Shown: positions 1-6,665 of the stretch, piece after piece
Layout: every line of letters begins with the position of its first letter
Position numbering within the stretch: position 1 is the first letter of the stretch
Source: JAVBSX01 sp051660685
GTDB taxonomy: Bacteria > Planctomycetota > Planctomycetia > Pirellulales > Thermoguttaceae
NCBI GenBank assembly: GCA_051660685.1
Contig: JBOFQB010000039.1
Span: 1 to 38,909, forward strand
Length of the DNA stretch: 38,909 nt
Reading direction: 5' to 3'
Program-made: the position numbers and the translations under genes
The notes under the pieces: generated by a model
Database searches by the model: none
What the model saw: only the letters and a program-made list of their open reading frames with translations
Told to the model about the DNA's origin: nothing

Positions 1-2
1 TT

Positions 3-116
3 AACGCAAAGATCAAGGTATTCAAGATCATGTCGCATCCGTATCGTAACCGCCGTCCAACACACCTGTTACGCACGAAATTGGTCTGTGCCATCCTCAA
101 CGCCGAAAGACCATGA
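3..116 (+). CDS. IS transposase, C-terminal end only (cut by window edge)
   Basis: An open frame enters from the left edge and stops at a TGA at 114-116. Its last residues contain H-P-Y-R-N-R-R, then R-T-K-L-V, then I-L-N-A-E. This resembles the YRNRR..LR..L..GI.N.E ending common in IS5-like DDE transposases. Only about 37 residues are visible, so the catalytic residues lie outside the window and the family is inferred from the tail alone. The stretch 117-190 has no gene and probably holds the right end of the element. The insertion would sit directly upstream of the thioesterase gene. It could instead be the chance tail of another basic protein. Confidence 0.45.
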   Translation, partial: NAKIKVFKIMSHPYRNRRPTHLLRTKLVCAILNAERP

Positions 117-191
117 TAGGTTATGCAACATGTCTATTATACTCTACACTCTCCGGTTCCTTTTTCTTCTCTTACTTTTTCGTTGTCAACA

Positions 192-569
192 ATGGAACAT
201 GAAGTTCAAATTCGGGTTCGGTATGAAGAGACCGACCAAATGGGAGTTGTCTATCACGGTAATTATTTTACCTATTTTGAAATAGGGCGGACAGAATTGT
301 TAAGGTCGCGGGGGATCACCTACAAGGACATGGAGGATCAAGGGGTATTCTGTGTTGTTGTTCATGCGGATTGCAACTACAAGCGACCGGCGAAATACGA
401 TGATTTGTTGACGTTGCGAACGCTGGTGAAGCGAATAGGTCGGGTTCGGATTGAACACGAGTACCGGCTTTATCGCGGGGACGAGCTTCTTGTGATTGGC
501 TCGATCACGCTTGCCGTAGTGGACCGAGAGGGGCGAATCCAACCGGTCCCCGACTGGTTATTACTCTGA
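192..569 (+). CDS. YbgC/FadM-like acyl-CoA thioesterase (4HBT hotdog fold)
   Basis: A 125-residue protein, the usual length for a single-hotdog 4-hydroxybenzoyl-CoA thioesterase-type enzyme that hydrolyses acyl-CoA to free acid and CoA. The N-terminus carries the family motif R-Y-E-E-T-D15-Q-M-G-V-V-Y-H22-G-N-Y, followed by E-I-G-R-T-E. D15 is the expected catalytic acid. The frame is open further upstream to 123, but those 23 residues are low-complexity and hydrophobic. The ATG at 192 gives the normal family start, so I use it. No Shine-Dalgarno is visible. The gene stands alone, with an IS remnant upstream and a palindromic repeat remnant downstream. YbgC proteins are often linked to the Tol-Pal envelope system, but no tol genes are here. 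The substrate is unknown. Confidence 0.85.
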   Translation: MEHEVQIRVRYEETDQMGVVYHGNYFTYFEIGRTELLRSRGITYKDMEDQGVFCVVVHADCNYKRPAKYDDLLTLRTLVKRIGRVRIEHEYRLYRGDELLVIGSITLAVVDREGRIQPVPDWLLL

Positions 570-579
570 GAAACACCTC

Positions 580-650
580 GTTTATACCGCAGAACACCGT
601 TCCGCGCGTATTAAAATCTCATCCCGCGCGTCCCAAAATTCCGCGCGTCC
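580..650. repeat. Decayed copy of the two-arm palindromic element
   Basis: GTTTATACCGCAGAACACC followed by GTTCCGCGCGTATT matches the left arm of the repeat at 1219-1438. It is followed by the same ATCCCGCGCGTCCCAAAATT filler. The start GTTTATACC is altered from GTTTAGCC. The stem is broken by an unpaired A (CGCAGAAC against GTTCCGCG). Confidence 0.75.
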
Positions 651-669
651 TAAAACGTCGCCACGAGAA

Positions 670-933
670 TCATTCATAATGTGTCCACATGCGTATTATT
701 TTGACGATTTTCTGTTTTTCATCAACTTCATACACCAATCTGTGCTGAAGACTGATTCGGCGAGAGTATTTACCACTTAAATTGCCTGTTAATTTTTCGT
801 AAGACGGCGGAGTTTGATAAGGATTCCGCTTTAAGATCGAGAGTATTTCAATCGCTTTTTTGTGCAGATTCGATTGTTCCAGTTTTTGCTTGTCTTTCAC
901 GGCGTGTGGTGTAAAAATCAGTGTATATCCCAT
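670..933 (-). CDS. YoeB/Txe-family mRNA-interferase toxin
   Basis: An 87-residue protein starting M-G-Y-T-L-I-F-T-P. The central block N-L-S-G-K-Y-S-R-R-I-S-L-Q-H-R-L-V-Y-E-V matches the YoeB/Txe toxin signature (NLSG.WSRRI..EHRLVY). The C-terminus keeps the aromatic H-Y-E, where YoeB has a catalytic H-Y. YoeB toxins bind the ribosome and cleave mRNA in the A site. The ATG at 933 is chosen because GGAGG lies seven bases upstream and the start overlaps the 3' end of the upstream antitoxin gene by 16 bp, a typical toxin-antitoxin layout. The usual Glu in the E-H-R motif is Gln here (Q-H-R), so catalytic strength is uncertain. Function is inferred from family and arrangement. Confidence 0.85.
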   Translation of the reverse strand: MGYTLIFTPHAVKDKQKLEQSNLHKKAIEILSILKRNPYQTPPSYEKLTGNLSGKYSRRISLQHRLVYEVDEKQKIVKIIRMWTHYE

Positions 934-1145
934 CCAATGTCCTCCGTACAATCTGCGTTTGGTACAGCAGATGCCGCAATAAGACTATCGACATAGCCCG
1001 GAATGGTGCTGAAATACGCCATGTCATTCTGAAAAACATCGTTGCTGTTGAGTGCCGTATGAAACAACAGCGAGAAGACCAATTTTGTTTTGTCTTCTGG
1101 CAAACGTTGTATCAACTCACACGCTTTTGTTTGAAATTCGCTCAT
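918..1145 (-). CDS. Putative antitoxin partner of the YoeB-like toxin
   Basis: A 75-residue protein beginning M-S-E-F-Q-T-K-A-C-E-L-I-Q-R-L-P-E-D-K. The pattern of an alpha-helical LI..LPEDK..LV start is seen in small antitoxins paired with RelE/YoeB-type toxins. The ATG at 1145 has a clear AGGAG eight bases upstream. A longer frame to 1205 lacks a ribosome site. The gene lies directly upstream of the toxin and overlaps it by 16 bp, so the two are co-translated and probably autoregulated as a complex. No classical PhD/YefM motif is obvious, so the antitoxin class is not assigned. The role comes mainly from position. Confidence 0.7.
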   Translation of the reverse strand: MSEFQTKACELIQRLPEDKTKLVFSLLFHTALNSNDVFQNDMAYFSTIPGYVDSLIAASAVPNADCTEDIGWDIH

Positions 1146-1218
1146 GTCGATTCTCCTGTTATGACTCATTAACGGCGTTGTCAGCCCCCATTCTATCACA
1201 TTCAAAGAAAACGAGCAA

Positions 1219-1438
1219 GTTTAGCCGCGGAACACCGTTCCGCGCGTATAAAAATCTCATCCCGCGCGTCCCAAAATTCCGCGCATCCTCCCGTTTAACC
1301 GCGGAACACCGTTCCGCGCGTATTAAAATCTCATCCCGCGCGTCCCAAAATTCCGCGCATCCTCCCGTTTAGCCGCGGAACATCGTTCCGCGCGTATTAA
1401 AATCTCTGTACGCGCGATACGTTGTATCGCGGCTAAAC
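1219..1438. repeat. Three tandem copies of the palindromic element (74-bp unit; last copy two-armed)
   Basis: Units start at 1219, 1293 and 1367, exactly 74 bp apart. Each opens with GTTTAGCC or GTTTAACC and a hairpin, CGCGGAAC-ACC-GTTCCGCG in the first two and loop ATC in the third. The first two units carry a filler CCCGCGCGTCCCAAAATTCC. The third instead continues into a second arm, CGCGATAC-GTT-GTATCGCG, then GGCTAAAC. That makes a complete 72-bp element with inverted ends at 1367-1438. The block lies between the antitoxin gene and the autotransporter gene. Confidence 0.95.
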
Positions 1439-1680
1439 GGGGAGAAAAAATCGATATAATCGGAACAAACGGTTTTTCGGCAATTTTTATGACCACGGCG
1501 CGCCCCACGTTCCGATCCCCTTGACAGTTAAAGCGTCTGTTTCTCCGTCGAGAAACGGCGCATGGAAGCGTTGAAATGGCAACTTGGGCTGTGTGCAGTT
1601 CTCAAAGGTCCCCCGACCACTCTCGCACTTGTTGGCTCGTTTCGGCGATAATGCCTATTTTTTTCAAAAAGGAGAATCGG
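1439..1680 (+). promoter_or_regulatory. 5' region of the autotransporter gene
   Basis: A TATAAT lies at 1455-1460 just outside the repeat, with no good -35 at normal spacing. A TTGACA lies at 1521-1526, with no good -10 seventeen bases later. A perfect 7-bp stem-loop (GTTTCTC-CGTC-GAGAAAC, 1539-1556) sits in the probable leader. AGGAGA ends about five bases before the ATG at 1681 and supports that start. No single promoter can be fixed by eye. Confidence 0.35.
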
Positions 1681-3855
1681 ATGACTTTACGAAATTGGAT
1701 TGTTAGAGTAGGGGGGGGGGGTAATCTAGGCAAAATCACCCGCCTCTCTTTAGCGGCTCTCATCGCCGCCGCTCTCGCCACCCCCGCTTTCGCCCAAGAG
1801 ACTTGGGCAGTTGGCACGGGAACCGCCTCTGTAGATGTTACGGATGGATCAGTAACTAACCTTACATCTAGCGGAGCAGGAACTGATGTCGTCAACAATG
1901 ACAATCTTGCTTTTGCCGATGATGATACATTGACGATTTCTGGTGATATTTCAACTACAGTTGCTCCCGAAGTTACCACACTTGGTACGGTTACAACCGC
2001 CAATGATGGTGATGGTACGCTGGTCATTAACCTTGATGACGCGGCGGATGCGTTAACGATTGGTAACATTGGATCGGGTACCAAAGCCCTCAAGGCGTTC
2101 TCGGTGACGCAAGGGACGATCACGACGGGAGACATTTATGCTGGAGCACTCACCGTTGCCACAGATGGGACACTGAAGGCGAATGATCTGTCAAATACTA
2201 CCACATCTACCATCAGCGGAACTCATATCATCACGGGCAATGCGGAGCTCGGTACAGGTTACACCCTTGATGCTGGTACGTTACTTGCAACAGCCAATGC
2301 AACAGTGACGGGTAACATTGCTCTTGATGCAGGCGGCGGGACGTTGCTCGCTGCGACTGGCAAGACGATGACGATTGAAGAATTGATTACTGGTACAGGA
2401 GACCTGACGATTGGCGATACTGCAAACAAGGGTACAGTGGCCCTTAATGGTAATGTCACCCTCAAAGGTGACACAATCGTTGCTTTTGGTACTTTAGACA
2501 TAATCGGGGATGGTGGCGCAGGCAAGGGTTTAATTATTGACACAGGCGGATCCCTCGCTGTTCATGATGGGGCAACGCTGAGAACCAGCATGTATGAAGC
2601 TACCCCCGGTACAGGCGATTGGACTTCCAACTTGGCGGTAACAGGTACGAACGCTCTCACCTTGTCTGATGGTTCCGTTTGGTCCATCACTGGTGCAGCC
2701 GGTTACACCGGTGGTGAAATCATCGGTGGTTATGACTTAGCAGGCAACGGAGATGCCGATGCCGCACTTGCACTGGGTAACAGCAAGAATGCGTTCTTCA
2801 ACTACAGTCTGCTTTTGGATTCCGGCACCACCTACAATCTCAATGGAGTGGTCAAAGACGACATCAATGTCAGCAATGCGGCGAAAAACATTGCCGGGTT
2901 GGTTAATCTTGGGAAATTCCAGAGTCTGACACAATCTCGGGCTAACTTCTTCAACTCCAATTTCGATAACAGTTATCGTGGGCAGTGCGAAGATAGTTGC
3001 AAAAAATTAGGCTTCAGCGGCCAAAACGCTTGGGTCAATTACGTTGGTCGTTACACCGAACTGGAAGCAACCAATACCTTGCAGGCTGGGCAGAAGAATA
3101 AATTGTCCTCCAACGGCGTGCAACTGGGAATGGACCTTTACCGTGACCGTTGCAATATTTTCGGCGTCCTCTTCGGTTATGAAGCCCTCAAAAGCGAAAT
3201 CGCCCAAGATCGCGTCAAAGGTAACGATTACTACTTCGGTTTCTACGGTGCCCGGATGATGAGCGGCGGATTTGACCTTCGCGGGTCCCTCGGTTACGGT
3301 CATCAAACCTACAAAATGGACCGATTTGAAAACGGAACAGCTCTGCCGGTTGAAGGCATGTACCGTTCATCCTTCAGTGGTAACACGTTTGAAAGCTCGA
3401 TTGACATTGGTCGTCGTTACTACCTCAACCGTTGTCTTTCGTATCGCCCGATGATTGGTTTGGATTTTTATAACAACCAAGTTGGGAGTGGGACGGAAGA
3501 CGGTGGTTTGATTTTCAGTGATGCGTCGTTGACCCAGACATTCCTTCGGGTTGGTTCTGATGCTCAATGGAGAGGACGATGCTTTGATCTGAATGGTGGT
3601 TTGTACTATGCTTACCAGATGGCGGAGAATGGCAATGTTTTGCGAACAGGAGCGTCGAACGGAACGGTTGGCGGCTTTGCGAACGGAGCGAAGTTGGGCA
3701 ATTCGGTCCTAACGTTCAATGCTGGAACGCAGTATTACCTTAACGCTTCGAAATCGTGGAGTCTGTTTGGCAACTATTATGGTGACATTTTCTGTGACCG
3801 TGATGGAACGCCGTTGGGACACACGGTGTTTGCGGGGATGAACTATAAGTTCTAA
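1681..3855 (+). CDS. Autotransporter-like surface protein (beta-helix passenger, C-terminal barrel)
   Basis: A 724-residue protein that looks like a monomeric type V secreted adhesin or surface protein. The ATG at 1681 follows AGGAGA. A 35-codon in-frame upstream extension lacks a ribosome site. The signal peptide runs to about residue 38, ending A-T-P-A-F-A before Gln. Residues about 40-420 are rich in Gly/Thr/Asp/Asn/Ala with recurring short strands (T-L-T-I, G-T-L, N-I-A-L-D), as in beta-helical passengers. Residues about 440-724 alternate aromatic and polar strands and end G-M-N-Y-K-F. A terminal Phe is the usual outer-membrane assembly signal of autotransporter barrels. The barrel region holds several Cys, including C-E-D-S-C, which is uncommon for a barrel. 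Codons 11-14 of the signal peptide are encoded by a run of 11 G, making the gene a slipped-strand phase-variation candidate. The ligand or role of the passenger is unknown. Confidence 0.8.
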   Translation: MTLRNWIVRVGGGGNLGKITRLSLAALIAAALATPAFAQETWAVGTGTASVDVTDGSVTNLTSSGAGTDVVNNDNLAFADDDTLTISGDISTTVAPEVTTLGTVTTANDGDGTLVINLDDAADALTIGNIGSGTKALKAFSVTQGTITTGDIYAGALTVATDGTLKANDLSNTTTSTISGTHIITGNAELGTGYTLDAGTLLATANATVTGNIALDAGGGTLLAATGKTMTIEELITGTGDLTIGDTANKGTVALNGNVTLKGDTIVAFGTLDIIGDGGAGKGLIIDTGGSLAVHDGATLRTSMYEATPGTGDWTSNLAVTGTNALTLSDGSVWSITGAAGYTGGEIIGGYDLAGNGDADAALALGNSKNAFFNYSLLLDSGTTYNLNGVVKDDINVSNAAKNIAGLVNLGKFQSLTQSRANFFNSNFDNSYRGQCEDSCKKLGFSGQNAWVNYVGRYTELEATNTLQAGQKNKLSSNGVQLGMDLYRDRCNIFGVLFGYEALKSEIAQDRVKGNDYYFGFYGARMMSGGFDLRGSLGYGHQTYKMDRFENGTALPVEGMYRSSFSGNTFESSIDIGRRYYLNRCLSYRPMIGLDFYNNQVGSGTEDGGLIFSDASLTQTFLRVGSDAQWRGRCFDLNGGLYYAYQMAENGNVLRTGASNGTVGGFANGAKLGNSVLTFNAGTQYYLNASKSWSLFGNYYGDIFCDRDGTPLGHTVFAGMNYKF
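1711..1721 (+). repeat. Homopolymeric G11 tract inside the signal-peptide coding region
   Basis: Eleven consecutive G encode Gly-Gly-Gly and most of a fourth Gly, ten codons after the ATG. Gain or loss of one or two G would shift the frame before the passenger. The assembled length keeps the 724-codon frame open. Confidence 0.95.
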
Positions 3856-3858
3856 CGT

Positions 3859-3890
3859 AATACGCGCGGAACGATGTTCCGCGGCTAAAC
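3859..3890 (-). repeat. Single arm of the palindromic element
   Basis: TACGCGCGGAACGATGTTCC then GCGGCTAAAC is the reverse complement of the left arm seen at 1367. It starts four bases after the autotransporter stop codon, and the hairpin is intact. Confidence 0.85.
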
Positions 3891-3895
3891 GGGGG

Positions 3896-3937
3896 AAACC
3901 GCATGTTCTCACGATCCAGGACGTGCGGTTTTCTTTT
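3896..3937 (+). terminator. Rho-independent-type terminator of the autotransporter gene
   Basis: AAACCGCA (3896-3903) pairs with TGCGGTTT (3924-3931), extended by GT/AC beyond one mismatch, and is followed by TTCTTTT. It lies 40 bp past the stop codon. Confidence 0.7.
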
Positions 3938-3964
3938 GCGCGGAACATGGTATCGCGGTTAAAC
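3938..3964 (-). repeat. Hybrid arm of the palindromic element
   Basis: GCGCGGAACATGGTATCGCG followed by GTTAAAC combines one half of the GGAAC stem with one half of the GATAC stem, so only the outer CGCG part still pairs. Its GTTTAACC end (minus strand) contains the TAA stop codon of the HD hydrolase gene at 3959-3961. Confidence 0.75.
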
Positions 3965-5299
3965 GGGAGGGGGGACATTGGCGGTTAGCCAATCGGCAAT
4001 GAAACCGCTTTGACGGAGAAAAGGGGCAATTTCTAAAGGTGCAAAGATGCGAACCCGTTTGACAAAATCATCGAATTGTTCTTGAGCGAGAGAACGGACA
4101 ACCGGCGAAACTGTTTCAAGCGGTCGATACCGCTGTTCTTTCGGATAATAAACGTCAATCCGTATTTCAACTTCTCGCAAAACAGGAGGAGCGTCAAGCA
4201 GAATCGGGGCGGAACCGATTTTCGTTCCAAAGGTCTTTTTAACGGAAGCGGCCAGTTTTTCGGCGACCGAACAGGACCATGTGTACGCACGTCCGGCAAG
4301 TAAACGGTATAAATCCGGCTCTTCCATGATGCTGTACTGCGCAACCCGTTTGTACAGTCGTCGCTTTTCTCCAAAAAGCCCCTCAAGAAGGATTTCAGCA
4401 GGTGTTCCCCGAGCGACATCTCGCATGTAGGCAATCATTTCACCTTCTGTACTCATCATACACCGATCAAGATCAAGACGGTCAAAGAGCAGGTAAAAAG
4501 CCCGTTGCAACATCGCCGTTGCCGTTCTCACTCCATGATTCCAGTACACTTCGTTGAACATGACATAACGGGCAAAAACCATAAGTTCTGCCGCTGTTTT
4601 TCCTTTTTCGGTGATTGCAAGACCATTTCCCGCTTTGTTCAGGCACAAACTGGTAATCAAACGGTTTTGATCGACATGACGACCATAGGGGACTCCGGCG
4701 TGCAGACTGTCTCGGAAGAGGTAGTCCATTTTGTCAATGTCAATCGGACCTGAAAGAATACTCGAAAAAAGCTGCATCACAGGATCGGATTGGACCTGTT
4801 CGGTTTTGTTCAAAAGAGCAACAACACGATTCGGGTCGACGTTCCAGTCCTTGTGCAACAATTCGGGAATCTCTCCTTCTAACAGAAACCGTTTCGCAGC
4901 CTGTTCATGTTCAGGAACACCGGCTAAACGAATATCTTCAAGAGCATGACAGAAGGGCCAATGTCCAATATCATGTAGGAGCGCGGAAACGATGAGCAAT
5001 TCGGCGTCTTCCCGACCGATCATTGAGATAAAGCGGGAATCATAGGCAAGGCGTTTAAGCAGGAGCAGGGCGAGCCGGAAAACACCGAGCGAGTGTTCAA
5101 ATCGGGTATGATGCGCAGCCGGATAAACGAGGGGGACGAGACCGAGTTGACTGATTCGGGCGAGACGGCGAAATGCCGAGGTGTCAATCAAGCGTCGGAC
5201 ACGATCTGTAAGCGGGACATCCAATTCGGGCGGAATCCGAATCAACGAATCCCGGGAATCAAGCCCAATCAGTTCTGGAATTGTCAGGATAGAAGACAC
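3959..5299 (-). CDS. HD-superfamily phosphohydrolase (COG1078, SAMHD1/dGTPase-like)
   Basis: A 446-residue metal-dependent phosphohydrolase of the family that includes dNTP triphosphohydrolases. The motifs are in the expected order: L-I-D-T-S-A-F-R-R-L at 37-46, H-H-T-R-F-E-H69-S-L-G at 63-72, L-L-H109-D110-I-G-H at 107-113 and D-I-D-K-M-D-Y-L-F-R-D at 187-197. These supply the H...HD...D metal ligands. The start is a GTG at 5299 with no ribosome site, right against a heptamer array. No closer ATG precedes the conserved region. The stop TAA lies inside a palindromic repeat arm, so the last residues (V-P-P-P-V) may be repeat-derived. The gene converges with the autotransporter. The substrate could be dGTP/dNTPs but cannot be read from sequence. 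Confidence 0.88.
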   Translation of the reverse strand: MSSILTIPELIGLDSRDSLIRIPPELDVPLTDRVRRLIDTSAFRRLARISQLGLVPLVYPAAHHTRFEHSLGVFRLALLLLKRLAYDSRFISMIGREDAELLIVSALLHDIGHWPFCHALEDIRLAGVPEHEQAAKRFLLEGEIPELLHKDWNVDPNRVVALLNKTEQVQSDPVMQLFSSILSGPIDIDKMDYLFRDSLHAGVPYGRHVDQNRLITSLCLNKAGNGLAITEKGKTAAELMVFARYVMFNEVYWNHGVRTATAMLQRAFYLLFDRLDLDRCMMSTEGEMIAYMRDVARGTPAEILLEGLFGEKRRLYKRVAQYSIMEEPDLYRLLAGRAYTWSCSVAEKLAASVKKTFGTKIGSAPILLDAPPVLREVEIRIDVYYPKEQRYRPLETVSPVVRSLAQEQFDDFVKRVRIFAPLEIAPFLRQSGFIADWLTANVPPPV

Positions 5300-5300
5300 G

Positions 5301-5414
5301 GGATTAGGGAATAGGGGTTGGGGGATAGGGACGTTTAGCCGCAGAACAACGTTCTGCGCGTTTTGGGCAGTGTGGGAGATTCAGAACGCGCGATACGTTG
5401 TATCGCGGCTAAAC
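5301..5414. repeat. G-rich heptamer array (5301-5330) plus two-arm palindromic element (5333-5414)
   Basis: The array has GGATTAG, GGAATAG, GGGTTGG and GGGATAG units. The element runs from GTTTAGCC to GGCTAAAC. Its left hairpin is CGCAGAAC-AAC-GTTCTGCG. Compared with the usual CGCGGAAC/GTTCCGCG, both strands of the stem have changed, so pairing is kept. The right hairpin is CGCGATAC-GTT-GTATCGCG. Confidence 0.92.
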
Positions 5415-5422
5415 TTTGTTCT

Positions 5423-6397
5423 CTAACTGTTAAACTCTTCCCAGAGTCCGTCCAAATCGGCTTCTTGCGGAGTCCCAGAATACGCGACAACCCGATATTT
5501 CAGCCGCAATTCGTCATTGGCCGCAAATTCAAGCGGCTGTTGCAACCAATTCATTGGCATTGGCGATATATTGCCGTAATCGCGGGTGAACCAGGGACAA
5601 TTTTCAAACGCCGGATGTGGAATCTCTTTGTGTGTTAACAAGGCAATTCCCTCAACAACGTCGGGAAACCCTGTCCGTTTCCCAAAAAAGGTACACCAAC
5701 GAGCCGATTTTCCAAACGTGTTCGCTTCTGTCGTGTCCCCCTCACTGTTCAACAGCGTTCCTCCACTATCCGGGGCAATGTCCTGAGCACAACGAATCGC
5801 ATACAATCCGTGATTCGTCTTCTCAATCCGAATGTCCGTCAACATCTTCAAAACAAATTCAGCGTCAATGAGGTAATTCCCATTTGGCAAGAGTCGCAAC
5901 GTGAAAACCCGTTTGTCCTCAATAATCGGCTCTTGTTCCGGTCGTTTCCAAAGACAACGATCATGAATTTCCCCGCCCTTTTCGTCAACCTTACGAAGTC
6001 GGATTCCTTGCGAGACAATTTGACCTTTGGAAAGTGTGTCTTGCCAAAAATTGCTTCCATTGACTTTATCACAGCCAAAAAAGAGCGAACGATGATGCGG
6101 CCAAGGTTGACCTGTTTCGGAGGTGAGCGAGAGACCCGTTTTAGGTCCAGAAACCGGGAAAAAATAAGGATACTTCTGCGTCGTGTGAGCGCGATAACTC
6201 AAAAACGGTGTGTTGTTCTTGCGAAACCAGGCTTGATGATTGTCAACCGCATAAGCGGTCAAATAATCAGCCGGTTTGTCACCTCCACTTGGAATATACT
6301 GTTGTGCGAAACCTTGCACATTGGGGAGCGCAAAGAGTCCACAACCGGCAAGGATTGCGGAATTTTTCAGGAACTGGCGACGATTGAAGTTGGACAT
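5423..6397 (-). CDS. Tat-exported DUF6807 (PmoA-like) protein
   Basis: A 324-residue protein. The N-terminus N-R-R-Q-F-L-K followed by a hydrophobic stretch is a twin-arginine signal. L-A-G-C19 inside it also fits a lipobox, so the protein may be a Tat-exported lipoprotein. The body matches my recollection of the DUF6807 family (annotated 'methane oxygenase PmoA'), common in planctomycetes. It has P-W-P-H-H-R-S-L-F-F-G near residue 100, W-C-T-F-F-G-K-R-T-G and a final N-F-D/E-type half. The family name is historical: there is no evidence for methane oxidation, and such proteins usually sit near sugar-degradation genes. The ATG at 6397 has no ribosome site. The neighbours are unrelated housekeeping genes, so the context gives no function. 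Confidence 0.75.
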   Translation of the reverse strand: MSNFNRRQFLKNSAILAGCGLFALPNVQGFAQQYIPSGGDKPADYLTAYAVDNHQAWFRKNNTPFLSYRAHTTQKYPYFFPVSGPKTGLSLTSETGQPWPHHRSLFFGCDKVNGSNFWQDTLSKGQIVSQGIRLRKVDEKGGEIHDRCLWKRPEQEPIIEDKRVFTLRLLPNGNYLIDAEFVLKMLTDIRIEKTNHGLYAIRCAQDIAPDSGGTLLNSEGDTTEANTFGKSARWCTFFGKRTGFPDVVEGIALLTHKEIPHPAFENCPWFTRDYGNISPMPMNWLQQPLEFAANDELRLKYRVVAYSGTPQEADLDGLWEEFNS

Positions 6398-6410
6398 GGT
6401 TTTTGGGAAA

Positions 6411-6611
6411 GGGGGTTAGGGAATAGGGAGTAGGGGTTAGGGAATAGGGGATAGGAAATAGAAAGAAGAATTGAAAATGGAAAAGGGTCAAAAACGAAAT
6501 CGGACGCATGATCGGTCATATTACGGCAAAACAAGGATTGCTCCTCTCTATCCCCTATCCCCCAACCCCTATTCTCTACCTCCTACCTTCTCTCGTTGTA
6601 TTGCGGCTAGT
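6411..6611. repeat. Inverted G-rich/C-rich heptamer element with conserved core A
   Basis: The left side (6411-6460) is GGGTTAG, GGAATAG, GGAGTAG-type heptamers. The right side (6546-6592) is their reverse complement (CTATCCC, CAACCCC). The core contains GATCGGTCATATTACGGCAA, and the element at 9551-9736 has a near copy. A worn half-arm of the palindromic element (CGTTGTATTGCGGCTAGTC) closes it at 6593-6611. It fills the gap between the DUF6807 gene and pdxA. Confidence 0.85.
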
Positions 6612-6665
6612 CATTGTAAACGGAAAGAACCGCAAAATCCATACACCGTTGACAGAAAAACAGAA

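Noticed and set aside
1219..1438. Regular repeats that could suggest a CRISPR array
   Set aside because: The 74-bp units are contiguous and nearly identical throughout, with no unique spacers, and no cas genes are present. They are tandem copies of an interspersed palindromic element.
1576..1680. Upstream extension of the autotransporter frame
   Set aside because: The 35 extra residues precede a good ribosome site and would bury the signal peptide inside the protein.
1602..2135. 177-codon minus-strand frame
   Set aside because: It is a shadow of the low-complexity passenger of the autotransporter; the repeated Val/Ser/Pro content comes from the complementary codons.
5423..6397. Methane monooxygenase subunit
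   Set aside because: Some databases name this family PmoA, but the protein has a Tat signal, lacks the membrane helices of particulate methane monooxygenase, and has no pmoB/pmoC neighbours.
5810..6433. 207-codon plus-strand frame
   Set aside because: It runs antisense to the DUF6807 gene and ends in repeat sequence. The translation is Arg/Phe-rich without family features.
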